The notes under the pieces are model-generated. The model made no database searches, was not told the DNA's origin, and worked only from the letters and a program-made list of their open reading frames with translations. Shown here one piece after another: positions 19,483 to 27,729 of a stretch of DNA of 57,230 nt (positions are counted from its first letter, which is position 1; the number at the start of each line of letters is the position of its first letter). The stretch comes from Pirellulales bacterium (lineage in GTDB: Bacteria > Planctomycetota > Planctomycetia > Pirellulales > DATAWG01): positions 1 to 57,230 of the forward strand of contig DATAWG010000093.1 in assembly GCA_036267355.1 (NCBI GenBank), in the 5' to 3' direction. Position numbers and translations under genes: made by a program.

Positions 19483-19888
19483 ATGGAAAGCAATCCGCAG
19501 GTGATTATCGTCGGCGGCCCAAATGGGTCTGGCAAATCGACGATTGCGCGAAATGTCGTTCCGGATTCAACGGTTGTGCGCCGGTGGTTGGACGTTTCGC
19601 CTTATTTTCCTCACGTTGCGGAACGCCGATATGGCCGTGGAGCGAGTGAAGTACCGCGTGGCGGGGGGCGGTCATTCGATCCCGGAAGCGGACATTCGCC
19701 GTCGATTTTCCAGGGCCCATCATAACTTTCACCAGCTTTACATGCCGCTGGCGCACCCCTGGATCGTTTATGACAACTCGGCTGGAGGCGGTGCGACTGC
19801 AATTGGCTTTGGTAAACTTGGTTTGCCGCCAACTATAATAGAGAACGAGCCATGGACCCGATTTTGCGAAGCTGGCGATGAAAAATGA
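19483..19888 (+). pseudogene. Decayed zeta-toxin-like ATPase
   Basis: The start reads MESNPQVIIVGGPNGSGKST, a clean zeta-toxin/P-loop kinase N-terminus (Walker A GGPNGSGKS). About 35 codons later homology stops. In another frame the C-terminal end of the same family resumes: LRNADMAVERVKYRVAGGGH, then IPEADIRRRFSRAHHNFHQL and WIVYDNS, ending at 19888. Roughly 70-90 residues of the middle, including the catalytic core, are missing and the frame is shifted. Zeta toxins phosphorylate UDP-N-acetylglucosamine; this copy cannot. It overlaps the remnant of its usual small partner gene. Confidence 0.75.
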
Positions 19889-20106
19889 AAACCAAAACGG
19901 CAATGCATGCCCCGAGCCCGATATTGAAGCAATCAATTTGGCGGCCCGATCGGCAGTCGCGCGAGCGTTATCGATGAAAAAATCGACTCGGCATGTCGGC
20001 GGTCGTGTGGAAGGACGGGCAGATCACCGTCATCCCGCCCGAGGAGATTGTCGTCGATGAAGAGCTGCTAAAACAGAACGGGCGGCAGGCGTACATCGTC
20101 GATTGA
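19878..20106 (+). pseudogene. Small partner of zeta toxin, frameshifted
   Basis: The first 35 codons (MKNENQNGNACPEPDIEAIN, then ARSAVARAL) and, in a second frame, NRLGMSAVVWKDGQITVIPP through EEIVVDEELL and the stop at 20106 together look like one small protein of the type found beside planctomycete zeta-toxin genes. The two halves are out of frame by one base, most simply at the A-run 19977-19982. It may be the antitoxin-like partner. Either a true frameshift or an indel error in the homopolymer. Confidence 0.55.
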
Positions 20107-20191
20107 TTCGGCGTGTCCGGTGCTCAGATGGCCGCCCGCTGTTAGTTGCCGCACAGAGCCGATTTCACAGGGTTCGCGATGGATTTGCGAA

Positions 20192-21550
20192 ATGAATGAT
20201 TCCCCGGCCGCTAGTGCCCCTGCCACTCGCGGCTTCTCGGCGTCTATCGTCCGGGCGCTTCGGCATCGCAATTTTCGGCTCTTCTTCGGCGGGCAGGGTC
20301 TTTCGCTCTTCGGCACCTGGATGACCACCGTCGCCACGCGCTGGCTCGTCTATGAAAAAATGCCGGGGCAGGATTGGATCCTCGGCTTCGTCACCTTTGC
20401 CGGCCAGATTCCGATCCTGTTGGCGCCGCTGGCGGGGGCGTATGTCGAAGGTTCGAGCCGGCATCGGGCGCTGATCCTCACGCAGTCGCTGTCGATGATC
20501 CAATCCTTTTCGCTCGCCTTTCTGGCTTTGACGGGGATCGTCGAAGTGTGGCAAGTGCTGGTGTTGGCGGCGTTTCAAGGATTCGTCAACGCGCTCGACG
20601 TGCCGGCCCGGCAGGCCTTCTTGATCGAGATGGTCGACGACCGAAGCGACCTGAGCAACGCCATCGCGCTGAATTCCTCGATGTTCAACGGCGCCCGGCT
20701 GTTGGGGCCCGCCGTGGCCGGGCTGATTTTGGCTCAATTCACCGGTCGCGTCGGGCTCGGGGCCGGCATTTGCTTCATGGTCGACGGCATCAGCTACTTG
20801 GCCGTCATCGTGGCGCTATTGCGCATGAATGTGAAAGCCCAAGCGCCGCGCACCAGCGAGCGGCAGATTTGGCGAGACCTCCGCGAGGGTTTTCATTATT
20901 CGTTCCGATCGCGGCCGATTCGGGCGATTTTGTTTCTGCTGGGGTTGGTCAGTATTTTCGGAGCGCCGTTCACGGTGTTGATGCCGGCATTTGCCAAGAA
21001 TATTTTGCTCGGCAATGCGAGCACCTATGGCTTGTTGTTGGCGATTTCGGGCGGCGGAGCGCTGTTGGGAGCCCTGTATCTAGCCTCGCGGAGCACCGTG
21101 CTCGGCTTGGGACGCGTGATCGCTGTTTGCTGCGCATTGTTTTCGCTATCGATCATCGGATTCGCGTTTTCCAGCGTATTGTGGCTCTCCATGCTGGTCA
21201 CCTTCACGGCCAGTTTCGGCATGATGGTGCAAATGGCCGCCAGCAATACAATCCTGCAAACCGTGGTCGAAGACGAGATGCGGGCCCGGGTGATGAGCTT
21301 TTATGCCTTGACTGTGCTGGGAATGATTCCGATAGGAAGCCTATTGTGCTCGGGGTTGGTGATCGTGATCGGAGCCCCGTATACTGTGGCCTTGGGCGGC
21401 GCGGTGTCGCTCGCGGGAGCCGTGTATTTCACGCTGAAGTTGCGCGAGTTGCGGGCCGCGGCACGGCCGATGTTGGAACGAGCCGGCGTCTTGCCGCCGC
21501 TCGCCGCCGGCATCCAAGCCGCCACTACCCAAACCGGCGACGCCGCGTAA
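20192..21550 (+). CDS. Major facilitator superfamily transporter (MFS_3/EntS-like)
   Basis: 452 residues from the ATG at 20192. About 12 transmembrane helices. The first loop has RHRNFRLFFGGQGLSLFGTW, typical of the MFS_3/enterobactin-exporter-like branch, and the region after helix 4 has VPARQAFLIEMVDDRSDLSNAIALNS, a hallmark of this group. Proton-driven efflux of a small molecule is likely; the substrate cannot be told. A longer reading from 20120 adds residues without family resemblance. It sits between the E2 and E3 genes and is probably not functionally tied to them. Confidence 0.87.
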   Translation: MNDSPAASAPATRGFSASIVRALRHRNFRLFFGGQGLSLFGTWMTTVATRWLVYEKMPGQDWILGFVTFAGQIPILLAPLAGAYVEGSSRHRALILTQSLSMIQSFSLAFLALTGIVEVWQVLVLAAFQGFVNALDVPARQAFLIEMVDDRSDLSNAIALNSSMFNGARLLGPAVAGLILAQFTGRVGLGAGICFMVDGISYLAVIVALLRMNVKAQAPRTSERQIWRDLREGFHYSFRSRPIRAILFLLGLVSIFGAPFTVLMPAFAKNILLGNASTYGLLLAISGGGALLGALYLASRSTVLGLGRVIAVCCALFSLSIIGFAFSSVLWLSMLVTFTASFGMMVQMAASNTILQTVVEDEMRARVMSFYALTVLGMIPIGSLLCSGLVIVIGAPYTVALGGAVSLAGAVYFTLKLRELRAAARPMLERAGVLPPLAAGIQAATTQTGDAA

Positions 21551-21555
21551 CCGCG

Positions 21556-21642
21556 ACAGGGTGAGCGATTAGGGGCCAGGGCTTAATAGCGAAGATCGTG
21601 CCCCAAGATACCTAGCCCCTCACCCTAACCCCTCACCCTAGA
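21556..21642. repeat. CCCTCACCC-family repeat upstream of lpd
   Basis: AGGGTGAGCGATTAGGGGCC near 21557-21576 faces CTAGCCCCTCACCCTAACCC and CCTCACCCTAG near 21612-21641, ending six bases before the lpd ATG. It shares the GAAGATCG(C/T)GCC core with the copy at 14474-14597. No obvious ribosome binding site lies between repeat and start, so the repeat may supply or obscure it. Confidence 0.55.
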
Positions 21643-21647
21643 AACTC

Positions 21648-23033
21648 ATGAATCAACACGATCTGATCGTCATCGGCAGCGGGCCGGGAGGCTACACGGC
21701 CGCCATCCGCGCCGCGCAGCTCGGAATGAATGTGGCCTGCGTCGAGCGAGAATCGCGTCTCGGCGGTACCTGCCTTCGCGTCGGCTGCATTCCCAGCAAG
21801 GCGCTGCTCGAATCCACGCACCGCCTTTATGAGGCGCAACATTCGTTGGCCGAGCATGGCGTTCGCGCCGCCGGTGTCGAATTCGACCTCTCGGTCATGC
21901 TCCGTCGCAAGGAACAAATCGTCGCCGCGCTGACCAAGGGCATCGACGGCTTGTTCAAAACAAATAAAGTGACGCGTTATTCGGGCCAAGCCCGCTTTGC
22001 CGGGGCCGGGCGGCTATTGATCGAATCGGCCGAGGGAACGAACGAAGTATCCGCGCCGCATATTCTCATCGCCACCGGCAGCAAATCGGCCTCGCTGCCC
22101 GGGATCAAGCTCGACGGCAATCGGATCGGCACCAGTACCGAAGCCCTTTCCTTCGAAGAGGTGCCGCATCATCTGGTCGTCGTCGGCGCGGGCTACATCG
22201 GAATGGAACTCGGCTCGGTTTGGAAACGCCTCGGAGCGAAGGTCACTGTGTTGGAATTTCTCGACCGCATTCTTCCCGGCACCGATAGCGAACTAGCCCG
22301 CGACGCTCACGAACTGTTCAAAAAACAAGGCATCGAATTTCGCCTCGGCTCGCGCGTTTCGGCGGCGCGAGCGGAAGGGCCGAGCTGCGTCGTGGAATGC
22401 GTCGGCGCCGAGCCGATCCGCTGCGATCGGGTGCTCGTTGCCGTCGGCCGATTGCCGAACACCGAAGGCCTCGGGCTCGACGCCATCGGTGTTGCGACCG
22501 ACGCGAAAGGGCATATCCCCGTCGATGGCCATTTTCTCACCTCCGCGCCGGGCGTGTTTGCCATCGGCGATTGCATTGCCGGGCCGATGCTGGCCCATAA
22601 GGCCGAGGAAGAAGGCGTCGCGTGCGTCGAACGAATTGCCACCGGATACGGCCATGTCAATTACGACGTGATTCCATCCGTCATTTTCACGTATCCGGAA
22701 ATCGGCGCCGTCGGCAAGACGGAAGATCAACTGATCGCCGAAAGGATCGAATATCGCAAAGGCGTATTCCCCTTCCGGGCAAACAGCCGGGCCCGCACGC
22801 TCGCGGAAACCGACGGCAAAGTGAAAATCCTCGCCGACGCGAAAACCGACCGCGTGCTAGGTGTCCACATCCTCGGCCCGCAGGCCGGCGATCTGATTGC
22901 CGAAGCGGCGACCGCGATGAGCTTCGGCGCCAGTTCGGAAGACATCGCTCGCACCTGCCACGCGCACCCCACGTTGCCCGAGGCGATCAAGGAAGCGGCG
23001 CTGGCGGTCGACGGCCGGGCGATCAATTACTAG
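21648..23033 (+). CDS. lpdA: Dihydrolipoamide dehydrogenase (E3)
   Basis: 461 residues. A flavoprotein that reoxidises dihydrolipoamide with NAD+ in 2-oxoacid dehydrogenase complexes and the glycine cleavage system. FAD-binding IGSGPGGYTAAIRAAQLG (9-26), redox pair Cys42/Cys47 in GGTCLRVGCIPSK, NAD-binding GAGYIGMELG near 184, the GDCIAG FAD motif near 310, and the C-terminal active-site HAHPTLPE near 440. All key residues are present. It probably serves the E2 encoded at 17991. Confidence 0.95.
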   Translation: MNQHDLIVIGSGPGGYTAAIRAAQLGMNVACVERESRLGGTCLRVGCIPSKALLESTHRLYEAQHSLAEHGVRAAGVEFDLSVMLRRKEQIVAALTKGIDGLFKTNKVTRYSGQARFAGAGRLLIESAEGTNEVSAPHILIATGSKSASLPGIKLDGNRIGTSTEALSFEEVPHHLVVVGAGYIGMELGSVWKRLGAKVTVLEFLDRILPGTDSELARDAHELFKKQGIEFRLGSRVSAARAEGPSCVVECVGAEPIRCDRVLVAVGRLPNTEGLGLDAIGVATDAKGHIPVDGHFLTSAPGVFAIGDCIAGPMLAHKAEEEGVACVERIATGYGHVNYDVIPSVIFTYPEIGAVGKTEDQLIAERIEYRKGVFPFRANSRARTLAETDGKVKILADAKTDRVLGVHILGPQAGDLIAEAATAMSFGASSEDIARTCHAHPTLPEAIKEAALAVDGRAINY

Positions 23034-23075
23034 GGTGAGGGGGCGAGGCAACGGTGAGGGTGAGGGGTTCCAGAA
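23034..23075. repeat. Short CCCTCACCC-family repeat (reverse orientation)
   Basis: GGGTGAGGGGGCGAGGC and GGTGAGGGTGAGGGGTTCC follow the lpdA stop immediately, then GAAGAAGATC, echoing the core of the other copies. Confidence 0.45.
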
Positions 23076-23124
23076 GAAGATCAACGCGTAAATTGGATAG
23101 AACTTTTGCGGGGGAGTGGTTTCG

Positions 23125-23292
23125 ATGGCTGATACCAAGTGCAAAAAGTGTGGGGCCGAGATTCCGGCCGAGGCAGAGTTTTGCCCGCATTGCGGCCGCG
23201 AGCCCGGTGGCATCCGGCTGCGGCATATCCTGTTTGCCATCGGAGCCGCGATCCTGCTGGCTCTGCTGATCTACGGAGTTTTTAGGCGTTGA
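23125..23292 (+). CDS. Small zinc-ribbon membrane protein
   Basis: 55 residues. A double-CxxC zinc ribbon (CKKCGAEIPAEAEFCPHCGR, Cys6, Cys9, Cys20, Cys23) is followed by one transmembrane helix (about 34-52, ending LLALLIYGVFRR). GGGGAG lies about 8 bases before the ATG. Such zinc-ribbon plus single-helix proteins are widespread and mostly uncharacterised. It follows lpdA by 90 bases on the same strand but need not share its function. Confidence 0.78.
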   Translation: MADTKCKKCGAEIPAEAEFCPHCGREPGGIRLRHILFAIGAAILLALLIYGVFRR

Positions 23293-23478
23293 GCGTTTTC
23301 GCACGCCCTCAAATTCGCGGAATGCCATCATAGATTGCTGCACACAATTCGTCCTCCCGCTTGCATTCGATTCGCCGCGGGAATAGGTTGACCGAAAGTC
23401 GGGGATTCCGGACCAATCCGCGACTCTCATCCGCAGTCACGTTCGTTGGGCGTTTCTTTCGCCGAAAGGAGAAGAGCC

Positions 23479-25461
23479 ATGTCTCGCATTGGCGTTTGCG
23501 CGCGCGGGCTCGCGGTCGCCGCCTGCGCCGCTTGCCTCATCGCGGTCACCCGGGCCGCCGCCCCTCTGCCGGCAAAATCAGTTGGGGCGAAACCAGACGC
23601 CGTGGCACCAAACGCCGTGGAAGCCGCGAAGCCAAAACCGGTCGAGCCGCAATCCGCGAAGCCGCAGCCGAAAACGACGAATCCGCGCCCGCCGGTGCTG
23701 ATCCGACCGCTTTCCGCTCCGCCGGTGCCGCCCGACGCGACTGCCGTCGATCGGGCCCTCGCTGGGCCGGCCGATCTCGACTTTCGAGACACTCCGAATG
23801 GCCCGCGCGACGATGAAAAGGTGCGGCAAGTGATCGCGCTAGTGCGGCAATTCATCCAACCGCAAAGCTGGCTCGACGGCAGCGGAACAATCGGCGCTGG
23901 CCCCGATTCGATCGTGATCCGCCAAACGCCCGAAGTGCAGGAGCGGATCGAAACGTTCATAGAACATTTCGGCGGCTCGTCCGCTTCTTTGCGGCCGAAG
24001 GCGTCGGCAATCGGCATGTCGTCGGGCCTTTTCACTGTCCCGGCAAACCCCGCATCCGGCCGCCCAATCGCCGGCAGCGAAATAACCGATCGCAGCCTCG
24101 AATCGAAATGGAGACGAGCGATATTTCGTGCCCCGATGTGCCGAACTCTGGCGGTTGCAGCGCTCGGCGGCGTGTTCGCATTGTGCGCCGTTAGCCGCTG
24201 CGACCGACCCGCAGGCAAGGGCAGCGCAGCACCGGCCGACAACGTGCCGGATGAGATGCCACTCCCAAATGGCCCGAATTCGGGGGAGCCCGATCCAACG
24301 GCGGGGCTCGATCGTGCATTGGCCGCGCCGGCACAGTTTCATTTCGTCAATACACCGCTAAGAGATGTGGCGGCTTTCGTTGCCGAGCGATACAAGATCA
24401 ATGTCGCTCTCGACGCGAAGGCGCTACACGACGCCGAGATCGCTCCCGAGACGCCGATTACAGAAACGATCGATCATGTTTCGCTTCGCGCCGCGCTGTC
24501 GCTGGCATTGGGGGATAAGGAAATGGCTTACGCCGAGCTAAGGGACGGCGTGCTCCTGATCACGACCGCCGACGTGGCCAAGCAAGCGACGATTTTGCGC
24601 GTGTATGACTGCTCGGGTTTTTTTCCGGGGAGCGCCGGCGATAGTTGGACGGATGCAACGTCGGCGGCGAACGAACTCAGAGATCTGATTCCAATGACGT
24701 TCGAAAGCCAGACCTGGGCCTCCAATGGCGGTTCTGGATCAATAACGTTTGTCGGCCGAACGCTGATCGTTTCGCAAACCGGCGACGGTCAATTGCAGGT
24801 TGCGCGCTTGCTTGCCGGCTTGCGCGAGGTGCGTGGGCTCGATGCGGCAACGCTTCGCGAAGGGAAAGGGCCGGCCGTTGTGTATCCCCTGCAAACTGCC
24901 GTCGAAAAACACATCGAACAAATTCTAGCGTCTCGGCAGGATTTCGATTTCAGCGGAGTTTCGCTGGAAGAGATTGCCAAACAACTTGCGAAGAAGCTTG
25001 GTGTTGCGGTGCAGAATAGACACGCGGGCGCTCGCCGATGCCGGCGTCACCGGCGGCACGACTTTCTCGGTCCGTTTGCGCCAAATCGCCGCCGCGGATG
25101 GTTTGAATCACTTGCTCTCATCGAAAGACTTGGGCTTCATCGTCGATCGCGACGCGGTGGTGATTACCACCGCCGACGCGGCAAGATCGAAAGCAGTGCT
25201 AGCCATTTATCCGGTGGCCGACTTGGCGGAAACCGACGATCCCGACTCGCTGGATTTCGACAGCCTAATCGAAGCGATTACCTGCACGGTTGCGCCAACG
25301 AGTTGGGGCTCGGAGGGGGGCGCCGGCTCACTCGGCGTATTTTCTCCTTGCGCCGCTTTGGTGTTCAACCAGACCGAGGAGGTCCATCGGCAGGTGCAAC
25401 AGCTGCTTGCGAAGTTGCGGGCGGCCAAACGGAACCGTCTGCCCGCCGCATCCGAGAATAA
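23479..25461 (+). CDS. Secreted STN-like repeat protein(s), two paralogues joined in one frame; 3' part frameshifted
   Basis: AAAGGAG precedes the ATG at 23479. The frame begins with an export signal (VAACAACLIAVTRAAA), then a Pro/Lys-rich linker, and a short module ending in SWLDGSGTIG and IVIRQTPEVQERIETFIEHF. Without a stop it runs into a second export-signal-like stretch starting at Met 24136 (MCRTLAVAALGGVFAL) and a fuller STN-like module (FHFVNTPLRDVAAFVAERYK, INVALDAKAL, VLLITTADVA, SNGGSGSITFV, LIVSQT). After about 25015 the frame loses family resemblance and ends at 25461; the true continuation is at 25016-25789. Thus paralogue A seems to have lost its core module and its stop, and paralogue B carries a one-base insertion. 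The modules resemble secretin/TonB short N-terminal domains. Function unknown. Confidence 0.62.
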   Translation: MSRIGVCARGLAVAACAACLIAVTRAAAPLPAKSVGAKPDAVAPNAVEAAKPKPVEPQSAKPQPKTTNPRPPVLIRPLSAPPVPPDATAVDRALAGPADLDFRDTPNGPRDDEKVRQVIALVRQFIQPQSWLDGSGTIGAGPDSIVIRQTPEVQERIETFIEHFGGSSASLRPKASAIGMSSGLFTVPANPASGRPIAGSEITDRSLESKWRRAIFRAPMCRTLAVAALGGVFALCAVSRCDRPAGKGSAAPADNVPDEMPLPNGPNSGEPDPTAGLDRALAAPAQFHFVNTPLRDVAAFVAERYKINVALDAKALHDAEIAPETPITETIDHVSLRAALSLALGDKEMAYAELRDGVLLITTADVAKQATILRVYDCSGFFPGSAGDSWTDATSAANELRDLIPMTFESQTWASNGGSGSITFVGRTLIVSQTGDGQLQVARLLAGLREVRGLDAATLREGKGPAVVYPLQTAVEKHIEQILASRQDFDFSGVSLEEIAKQLAKKLGVAVQNRHAGARRCRRHRRHDFLGPFAPNRRRGWFESLALIERLGLHRRSRRGGDYHRRRGKIESSASHLSGGRLGGNRRSRLAGFRQPNRSDYLHGCANELGLGGGRRLTRRIFSLRRFGVQPDRGGPSAGATAACEVAGGQTEPSARRIRE

Positions 25462-25789
25462 AGGCGCAATGTACCTGCAGGTGTATGCCCTGCCGCTGAT
25501 CAATTCCACGACCGTGCCCGACGCGCGCGGCGGCCAGCAGATCATCGACACGGTCCGTGCTCTGATCGAGTCCAAAAGCTGGTCCGGCGGCGACGCGTAT
25601 ATCGGGCTGATGCCCGGCGCGATCGCGGTGCGGCAGACGGACGATGTGCATCGCCAGATCCAAAAGCTACTCGCCGCGCTGATAGACGCGACGCGAGCCG
25701 GCGGATTCGGCAATGCATCCGTGGCATTGAAGCCGAGGGGCGCCACGCGCGGCGGAACTTTCGGCGGCTCCGCCACAAAGCCCAAATAG
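25016..25789 (+). pseudogene. Out-of-frame C-terminal half of STN-like repeat paralogue B
   Basis: Removing one A within CAGAATAGAC (about 25014-25016) restores a continuous reading LGVAVQ then IDTRALADAGVTGGTTF, matching LGIPVRLDTKALTDAGV in paralogue C. The segment continues with VVITTADAARSKAVLAIYPV, APTSWGSEGGAGSLGVF, VFNQTEEVHRQVQQLLAKLR and a last module with SWSGGDAYIGLMPGAIAVRQ, ending in a Gly/Thr tail. It has no start of its own. It is either the decayed end of paralogue B or intact in the cell if the extra A is a sequencing error. Confidence 0.65.
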
Positions 25790-25840
25790 CCGTTAGGATG
25801 TCTCGGTCGAGCGTTGTCTTTCTCGATGAGGACCAGAGCC

Positions 25841-27163
25841 ATGATTCGTGCGATTGCGTCTGCCGGCGTTGCGATCTCGGTGGTGGTCGCGGTTTTTCTT
25901 ACGCGATCCGAAAGCCGCGGTGATGGTCCGTCAACGAAACCTTCGACTGCGAATTCAGGCGAAAAATCGCCCACACCACAGACAGCGGTCGAGCGGGCGC
26001 TGGCCGAGCCGACTGAATTCAATTTCGTCGACACTCCGCTCGCCGATATCGCCAAGTCTCTTTCGGATCGCTACAAGATCAACGTGCTGCTCGATGCAAA
26101 GGCACTGGCCGATGCCGGAATCGCTCCTGAAACGAAGTTCAGCGAGCAAATGAAAGGAGTGTCGCTCGCTTCCGCATTGCGGCATCTGCTGGAACCAAAA
26201 GATCTTGCCGCGCTCGAAACCGACGACAACGTGCTCTCGATCACCACAGCGGACGTGGCCAATATTCACACCTCGACCCGGCTCTACGACGTGAGCGATT
26301 TGGCCGATCCGCCGGTCGAATTCGTGGCCGGCCCAAAATCGTGGTCGCAGCTTTCGCAGCTTGTAACCTCCTTTGTCGCTCCATTAAGCTGGGATTCCAA
26401 CGGCGGGCCGGGTTCGCTCGGCTTCTTCGACGGCAGAATGCTCGTTTCGCAAACCGATGAGATTCACGAGGAAATCGCCGATTGTCTGGCTCAACTGCGG
26501 CTCGCCCGCAAGGTCAATTCCGCCGCAACTGCCGGCGGCACGGTCCCAATGGTTCTCCCGTCGGACCCCGGCGATGCGCGAATCGAGGCATTGCTTGATT
26601 CCCGGCAAGATTTTGAATTCGATAATGTCCGGCTTGGCGATGTCGCTAAAGCGCTCGAAGCGAAGCTCGGCATTCCGGTCCGGCTTGATACAAAGGCGCT
26701 CACAGACGCCGGCGTGTCGGACGATGCACCAATGTCGCTGAATATGAAGCACGTTCGCGTTCGAGTCGGATTGCGGGAATTGCTCTCTCCGAAAGATCTG
26801 GATTTTCTCATCGACGGCGAACTGCTCCTGATCACCACCGGCGATCTCGAGAAGGCAAAAACGGTGACGCGGCTCTATCCGGTCAAAGATCTTATCGGAG
26901 ATGGCGATCCCCGCACAGTAAGCGCGGCCTACGCTTCGCTGACCGCCGCAATCACCGCGACCGTGGCCCCACAATCGTGGGACGCCAACGGCGGAGCCGG
27001 CTCGATCGTGTCGTTCCCACTTTGCGACGTTCTAGTCGTCAGCGAGACCCAGCAAATTCACCAAGAAGTGAAAAATGTTCTGGAATTGCTTCGCGCCGCG
27101 CGGAAGAAAATCCACCAATCACGCCTGACAGCCGCGTGCCGGAAGTGCGAATCTATTGCCTGA
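25841..27163 (+). CDS. Secreted STN-like repeat protein, paralogue C (frameshifted near its end)
   Basis: 440 residues from the ATG at 25841; upstream in-frame ATGs at 25826 and 25814 are alternatives. The export signal is IRAIASAGVAISVVVAVFL. Two full repeat modules follow: FNFVDTPLADIAKSLSDRYK, INVLLDAKAL, VLSITTADVA, SWDSNGGPGSLGFF, MLVSQTDEIHEEI; and FEFDNVRLGDVAKALEAKLG, LLLITTGDLE, SWDANGGAGSIVSF, VLVVSETQQIHQEV. The frame then loses resemblance after RAARKK and stops at 27163. The missing last module lies one base out of frame (27106-27444). Exported and probably periplasmic; a role in binding or multimerisation is inferred only from the STN-like fold. Confidence 0.68.
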   Translation: MIRAIASAGVAISVVVAVFLTRSESRGDGPSTKPSTANSGEKSPTPQTAVERALAEPTEFNFVDTPLADIAKSLSDRYKINVLLDAKALADAGIAPETKFSEQMKGVSLASALRHLLEPKDLAALETDDNVLSITTADVANIHTSTRLYDVSDLADPPVEFVAGPKSWSQLSQLVTSFVAPLSWDSNGGPGSLGFFDGRMLVSQTDEIHEEIADCLAQLRLARKVNSAATAGGTVPMVLPSDPGDARIEALLDSRQDFEFDNVRLGDVAKALEAKLGIPVRLDTKALTDAGVSDDAPMSLNMKHVRVRVGLRELLSPKDLDFLIDGELLLITTGDLEKAKTVTRLYPVKDLIGDGDPRTVSAAYASLTAAITATVAPQSWDANGGAGSIVSFPLCDVLVVSETQQIHQEVKNVLELLRAARKKIHQSRLTAACRKCESIA

Positions 27164-27444
27164 CGAATTTGGTCGATTCGGGCTCGGGCGCAGATCAACG
27201 AGTCGCAGGCGAGCAGATCATCGGCATAATTCGCAAGCTGATCCAGCCGAAAAGTTGGGGCGATCCCGATGCATACATCGCACTCGCCGCGGGATCGATC
27301 GTCGTGCGGCAAACGCCCGCAGTGCACGGGCATATTCAAAACTTGATTGATGCCCTTGCCGCAAAGCCGAAGCCGAAAGCCCAGAATCCGGTCGTGCCGA
27401 CTGCAACGCAATCAACCGGCGTCAGCACTGGCGGCGCTTTCTGA
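27106..27444 (+). pseudogene. Out-of-frame last module of paralogue C
   Basis: Adding one A in the A-run at 27107-27110 joins RAARKK to NPPITPDSRVPEVRIYCLTN, then EQIIGIIRKLIQPKSWGDPD and AGSIVVRQTPAVHGHIQNLI. This matches the final module of paralogue B (IIDTVRALIESKSW, IAVRQTDDVHRQIQKLL). The restored protein would end at 27444 in a Gly/Ser/Thr tail like B. No independent start. Confidence 0.65.
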
Positions 27445-27474
27445 CGACGCTAAAGACGAATTTCCCGATATTCG

Positions 27475-27696
27475 CTAGGATACTTCCGTCATCGGGCGCG
27501 TGCATGGGGCAGGAAGTTCCCGCGCTTCTCGTTGAAGGTGATCGATAACGTCTTGGACGACTTCCCCGAGCTCCTCATAAACTTTGACGGGATCGTCACC
27601 GTGAATTCCGGTGATTAAATCGGGGCACTTGCCGATGTAGACTTGGTCTTCGTCGCTCCACTCCACCCATCGATGATATCGGTCGATCGGTCTCAT
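27475..27696 (-). CDS. hicB: HicB-like antitoxin, partner lost
   Basis: 73 residues, YHRWVEWSDEDQVYIGKCPD at the front, then ITGIHGDDPVKVYEELGEVV and an ending with RPMTEVS. It is nearly identical to the intact HicB at 31867 (about a dozen differences, mostly in the last third). The shared DNA runs about 235 bases, so this is a recent duplication. Just upstream only the last dozen codons of hicA remain (27693-27729), abutting the SEC-C gene. Its ATG overlaps the remnant TGA as ATGA, as in the intact pair. It may act on the HicA at 32085. Confidence 0.75.
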   Translation of the reverse strand: MRPIDRYHRWVEWSDEDQVYIGKCPDLITGIHGDDPVKVYEELGEVVQDVIDHLQREARELPAPCTRPMTEVS

Positions 27697-27729
27697 CGCT
27701 CTACCTGCTCGGTTGCACGCTGCACTTCA
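27693..27729 (-). pseudogene. hicA 3' remnant
   Basis: Reading into the TGA at 27693-27695 gives EVQRATEQVER, against KQVTRAIEQLER at the end of the intact HicA. Upstream of this the sequence is the end of the SEC-C gene (stop at 27727). The toxin gene was therefore truncated when the duplicated segment landed here or was later deleted. Confidence 0.6.

Noticed and set aside
23950-27440. Possible CRISPR array because of repeated blocks
   Set aside because: The repeats are long, diverged protein modules in frame, not short identical repeats with regular spacers.
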